From CAYUYH01 sp964449175 (lineage in GTDB: Bacteria; Planctomycetota; Phycisphaerae; SM23-33), in NCBI GenBank assembly GCA_964449175.1, contig CAYUYH010000127.1:1-8283 (forward strand): a stretch of 8,283 nucleotides of DNA, written 5' to 3'. This document shows positions 6,981 to 8,283 of the stretch, one piece after another. Made by a program: the position numbers and the translations under genes. Below the pieces are notes generated by a model. It had not been told where the DNA came from. It worked only from the letters and a program-made list of their open reading frames with translations, and did not search any database. Numbering within the stretch: the first letter of the stretch is position 1; the number at the start of each line of letters is the position of its first letter.

Positions 6981-7060
6981 GCCCGCAGGGCCGACAGATG
7001 ATAGCCGTGGGCGTGAGCCCACGGAACGCATCGCCAACATGCTCCAAGCCCCGAAGGGGC
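6981..7060 (+). repeat. Three-hairpin dispersed element, copy A
   Basis: Copy A contains three hairpins in order. Hairpin 1 is GCCC-GCA-GGGC (6981-6991). After a 13-base linker ending GATAG, hairpin 2 is CCGTGGGC-GTGA-GCCCACGG (7005-7024), with a GNRA-type loop. After 23 bases, hairpin 3 is GCCCC-GAA-GGGGC (7048-7060). TGCTC occurs just before hairpins 1 and 3. The same order and spacing is found in copy B on the opposite strand. The conserved layout shows these are copies of one composite element. Confidence 0.75.
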
Positions 7061-7100
7061 GGGAGGCTGTTGGCGCCGGGCCATGACGAGGGATTTTGTC

Positions 7101-7181
7101 GCCCCTTCGAGGCTCGCGGGGAGAGCCGCCCTCAACCGGGGGCTCACGCCCCCGGCTATCGGCTTCTCGCCCCTTCGGGGC
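7101..7181 (-). repeat. Three-hairpin dispersed element, copy B (inverted)
   Basis: Read on the minus strand, hairpin 1 is GCCCC-GAA-GGGGC (7181-7169). A 13-base linker ending GATAG follows, exactly as long as in copy A. Hairpin 2 is CCGGGGGC-GTGA-GCCCCCGG (7155-7136). After 22 bases hairpin 3 is GCCTC-GAA-GGGGC (7113-7101). Compared with copy A, hairpin 2 differs at two paired positions that change together (T-A to G-C). Hairpin 3 keeps pairing through a T-G pair. The copy faces copy A across 40 bases. Confidence 0.75.
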
Positions 7182-7230
7182 GACGAGCAGTTTAGGAGCA
7201 CAGCGAGGTTCAACGCACGCCACAGATTCC

Positions 7231-7255
7231 GCGGGAAACAAGTTTCCCGCCCTAC
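7231..7255 (-). repeat. GTAG-footed palindrome, REP-like
   Basis: GCGGGAAAC (7231-7239) and GTTTCCCGC (7242-7250) form a 9-bp inverted repeat around AA. On the minus strand it is preceded by GTAG (7255-7252) and one G. The tetranucleotide plus palindrome matches the REP layout. On either strand it lacks the T-run of an intrinsic terminator beyond the three T of its own arm. Confidence 0.55.
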
Positions 7256-7263
7256 CGGCTCTT

Positions 7264-7292
7264 GCCGCCCCTGCGGAGCGTCCGAAGGCGGC
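7264..7292 (+). repeat. Two-tier hairpin
   Basis: GCCGCC (7264-7269) pairs with GGCGGC (7287-7292). Inside, CGGA (7274-7277) pairs with TCCG (7281-7284) around the loop GCG. The unpaired bases CCTG and AA make an asymmetric internal loop. It lies 46 bases before the peptidase ATG and could fold in that message's leader if transcription starts upstream. It may equally be another dispersed repeat. Confidence 0.4.
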
Positions 7293-7338
7293 GAGTTAGG
7301 CACCAAGGACGTTGCCACAATTGGAGAGATGTAGCGGA

Positions 7339-8214
7339 ATGGCCTGTCGAATCGTTGACACATTCGATGACTTCCTGCGCGTCTGGCCGGAGGTCGCCGA
7401 CCAGCCAGCCGACGTCCAGCTCAACGCCTGGCGAGACCGCTATATGTCGCGCTGGCCGGAGCTGCTGAACAAGCAACTGGAATCCTACACTCGCGACGGC
7501 TTCGACTGGAGACAGATCGCCCTCGAGAGGATATTGCCGCACCTGACCGGCCGGGTGCCCTCGATGCGCCAGGCGCATCCCGCCCTGCTGCGTGTAATTC
7601 CGTCAGTCTGCGAGCAGGCTTCCCGGCGGCTGGGCTACGACGAGGACGCCTCGTTCGTGATCTACGTCGGCATCGGACTCGGCGCCGGCTGGGCGACAAC
7701 CTACCGAGACCAGTCGGCCATCCTGCTGGGCCTGGAGAACATCGCCGAGTGCGGCTGGTGCGACGCGGAAAGCCTGGAGGGCATGCTCGCCCACGAGACC
7801 GGCCATCTGTACCACTATTGGCAACGACGGCAGGCCGGGCTGGCGAAAGAATCGGGCCCGCTGTGGGACCTGTGCGAAGAGGGGTTCGCCCAGCGGTGCG
7901 AGCACGTCATCCTCGGCGAGGATAGGTGGCACATGGCCCTCGGCATCAACGCGCCTGACTGGGCGGACTGGTGTCGCGTCAACCTCGCCTTTCTGGCCAC
8001 CGAGTTCCTGCGCCGGGTAGACGCCGGCGAGCCCACGCGGGACTTCTTCGGCCATTGGCTCGACATCCAGGGCCGGCGGGAGTGCGGGTACTTCCTCGGC
8101 CACGAGATCATCCGTCACCTGGAGCGCCACATGTCACTGGCCGAGATCGCCACCCTCACCGACCCACAGAGCGCAACGCGAGACGCACTCACGACGATAG
8201 TCGCGGCGGGATAG
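7339..8214 (+). CDS. Putative HExxH zinc metallopeptidase, gluzincin-like
   Basis: This 291-residue protein has no signal peptide or membrane segment, so it is probably cytoplasmic. The active site is HETGH at residues 152-156, giving two zinc-binding histidines and the catalytic Glu153. About 24 residues later DLCEEGFAQRCEH provides Glu180 or Glu181 as a likely third ligand, the gluzincin arrangement. Upstream, GLGAGWATTYRDQSAILLGLENIAECGW is a well-structured, probably conserved core; downstream, FFGHWLDIQGRRECGYFLGHEIIRHL is a second one. Cysteines are numerous but not paired in an obvious binding motif. I chose ATG 7339, with GGAGAG at 7323-7328 ten bases before it, over an in-frame TTG at 7312, which has AAGGA only two bases away. 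I recognise no named family or substrate. It stands apart from the sugar genes behind a 527-base spacer and ends eight bases from a convergent gene. Confidence 0.75.
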   Translation: MACRIVDTFDDFLRVWPEVADQPADVQLNAWRDRYMSRWPELLNKQLESYTRDGFDWRQIALERILPHLTGRVPSMRQAHPALLRVIPSVCEQASRRLGYDEDASFVIYVGIGLGAGWATTYRDQSAILLGLENIAECGWCDAESLEGMLAHETGHLYHYWQRRQAGLAKESGPLWDLCEEGFAQRCEHVILGEDRWHMALGINAPDWADWCRVNLAFLATEFLRRVDAGEPTRDFFGHWLDIQGRRECGYFLGHEIIRHLERHMSLAEIATLTDPQSATRDALTTIVAAG

Positions 8215-8222
8215 AGCACTGC

Positions 8223-8283
8223 CTACGTCTTCATCCCGAACATCTGCTCCTTGAGGTCGAGGTAGTAGAGGTAGTCTTCCTGC
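8223..8283 (-). CDS. 3' end of a minus-strand gene (partial)
   Basis: Read on the minus strand, the last 61 bases give 19 codons, QEDYLYYLDLKEQMFGMKT, followed by TAG (8225-8223). The charged and aromatic residues look like a real protein tail, and the frame is open to the window edge. It converges on the peptidase gene with eight bases between the two stop codons. Too little is visible to name a family. Confidence 0.6.
   Translation of the reverse strand, partial: QEDYLYYLDLKEQMFGMKT

Larger units (their letters stand above)
6812..7338. other. 527-base gene-free spacer with structured repeats
   Basis: I find no supported gene between the HAD hydrolase and the peptidase. Short open frames exist on both strands, but they run through palindromes and have no ribosome binding sites. 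The spacer holds a REP-like hairpin, a nonamer tandem, two copies of a three-hairpin element in opposite orientation, a GTAG-footed palindrome and a two-tier hairpin. The start of the peptidase message is somewhere near its end, but no promoter stands out. Confidence 0.7.

Noticed and set aside
6812..7338. CRISPR array
   Set aside because: The repeated hairpins occur only twice, in opposite orientation, with no regularly spaced direct repeats and unique spacers.

Overview
This is a GC-rich bacterial chromosome window, and every complete gene reads left to right. No tRNA, rRNA, CRISPR array, IS transposase or phage gene was seen. The coding content suits many bacteria. The intergenic DNA is packed with short dispersed elements: GATTKCG heptamers, CACAAAGGN nonamers, an octameric TCCGGNAN run, the CTGAGCTTGTCGAAGG element and GC-rich hairpins with GGGCGTGAGCCC-type cores. 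From memory these are common in Planctomycetota and related environmental genomes. A planctomycete-like origin is my best guess, but it is an inference with no marker gene behind it.

Layout. (1) Positions 136-1695 hold guaA (GMP synthase). (2) Positions 1696-1976 are a spacer holding five unrelated small repeats back to back, followed by a credible promoter and ribosome binding site. (3) Positions 1977-5800 are a tight run of gnd (6-phosphogluconate dehydrogenase), uxaE (tagaturonate epimerase) and an SDR-type D-mannonate oxidoreductase (fructuronate reductase), with gaps of only 25 and 28 bases. (4) After a 123-base repeat-filled gap comes a HAD-superfamily hydrolase (5924-6811) of unknown substrate. 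(5) Positions 6812-7338 are a gene-free spacer with several structured repeats, including two copies of a three-hairpin element facing each other. (6) Positions 7339-8214 encode a cytoplasmic HExxH zinc peptidase of a family I cannot name. (7) The last 61 bases are the 3' end of a gene on the minus strand, converging on the peptidase gene with an 8-base gap.

How the genes work together. UxaE converts D-tagaturonate (from galacturonate) to D-fructuronate, and the SDR enzyme reduces this to D-mannonate. This is the middle of a hexuronate (pectin sugar) route first described in Thermotoga. gnd heads the same apparent operon and would supply NADPH and ribulose 5-phosphate. The HAD protein may be a phosphatase serving this pathway. 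The remaining steps (UxaC, UxuA, KDG kinase and aldolase) are not in the window. No defence or mobile system is visible. The two features I consider least described are the HAD gene next to the hexuronate genes and the inverted pair of three-hairpin elements, whose main stem shows a compensatory base-pair change.
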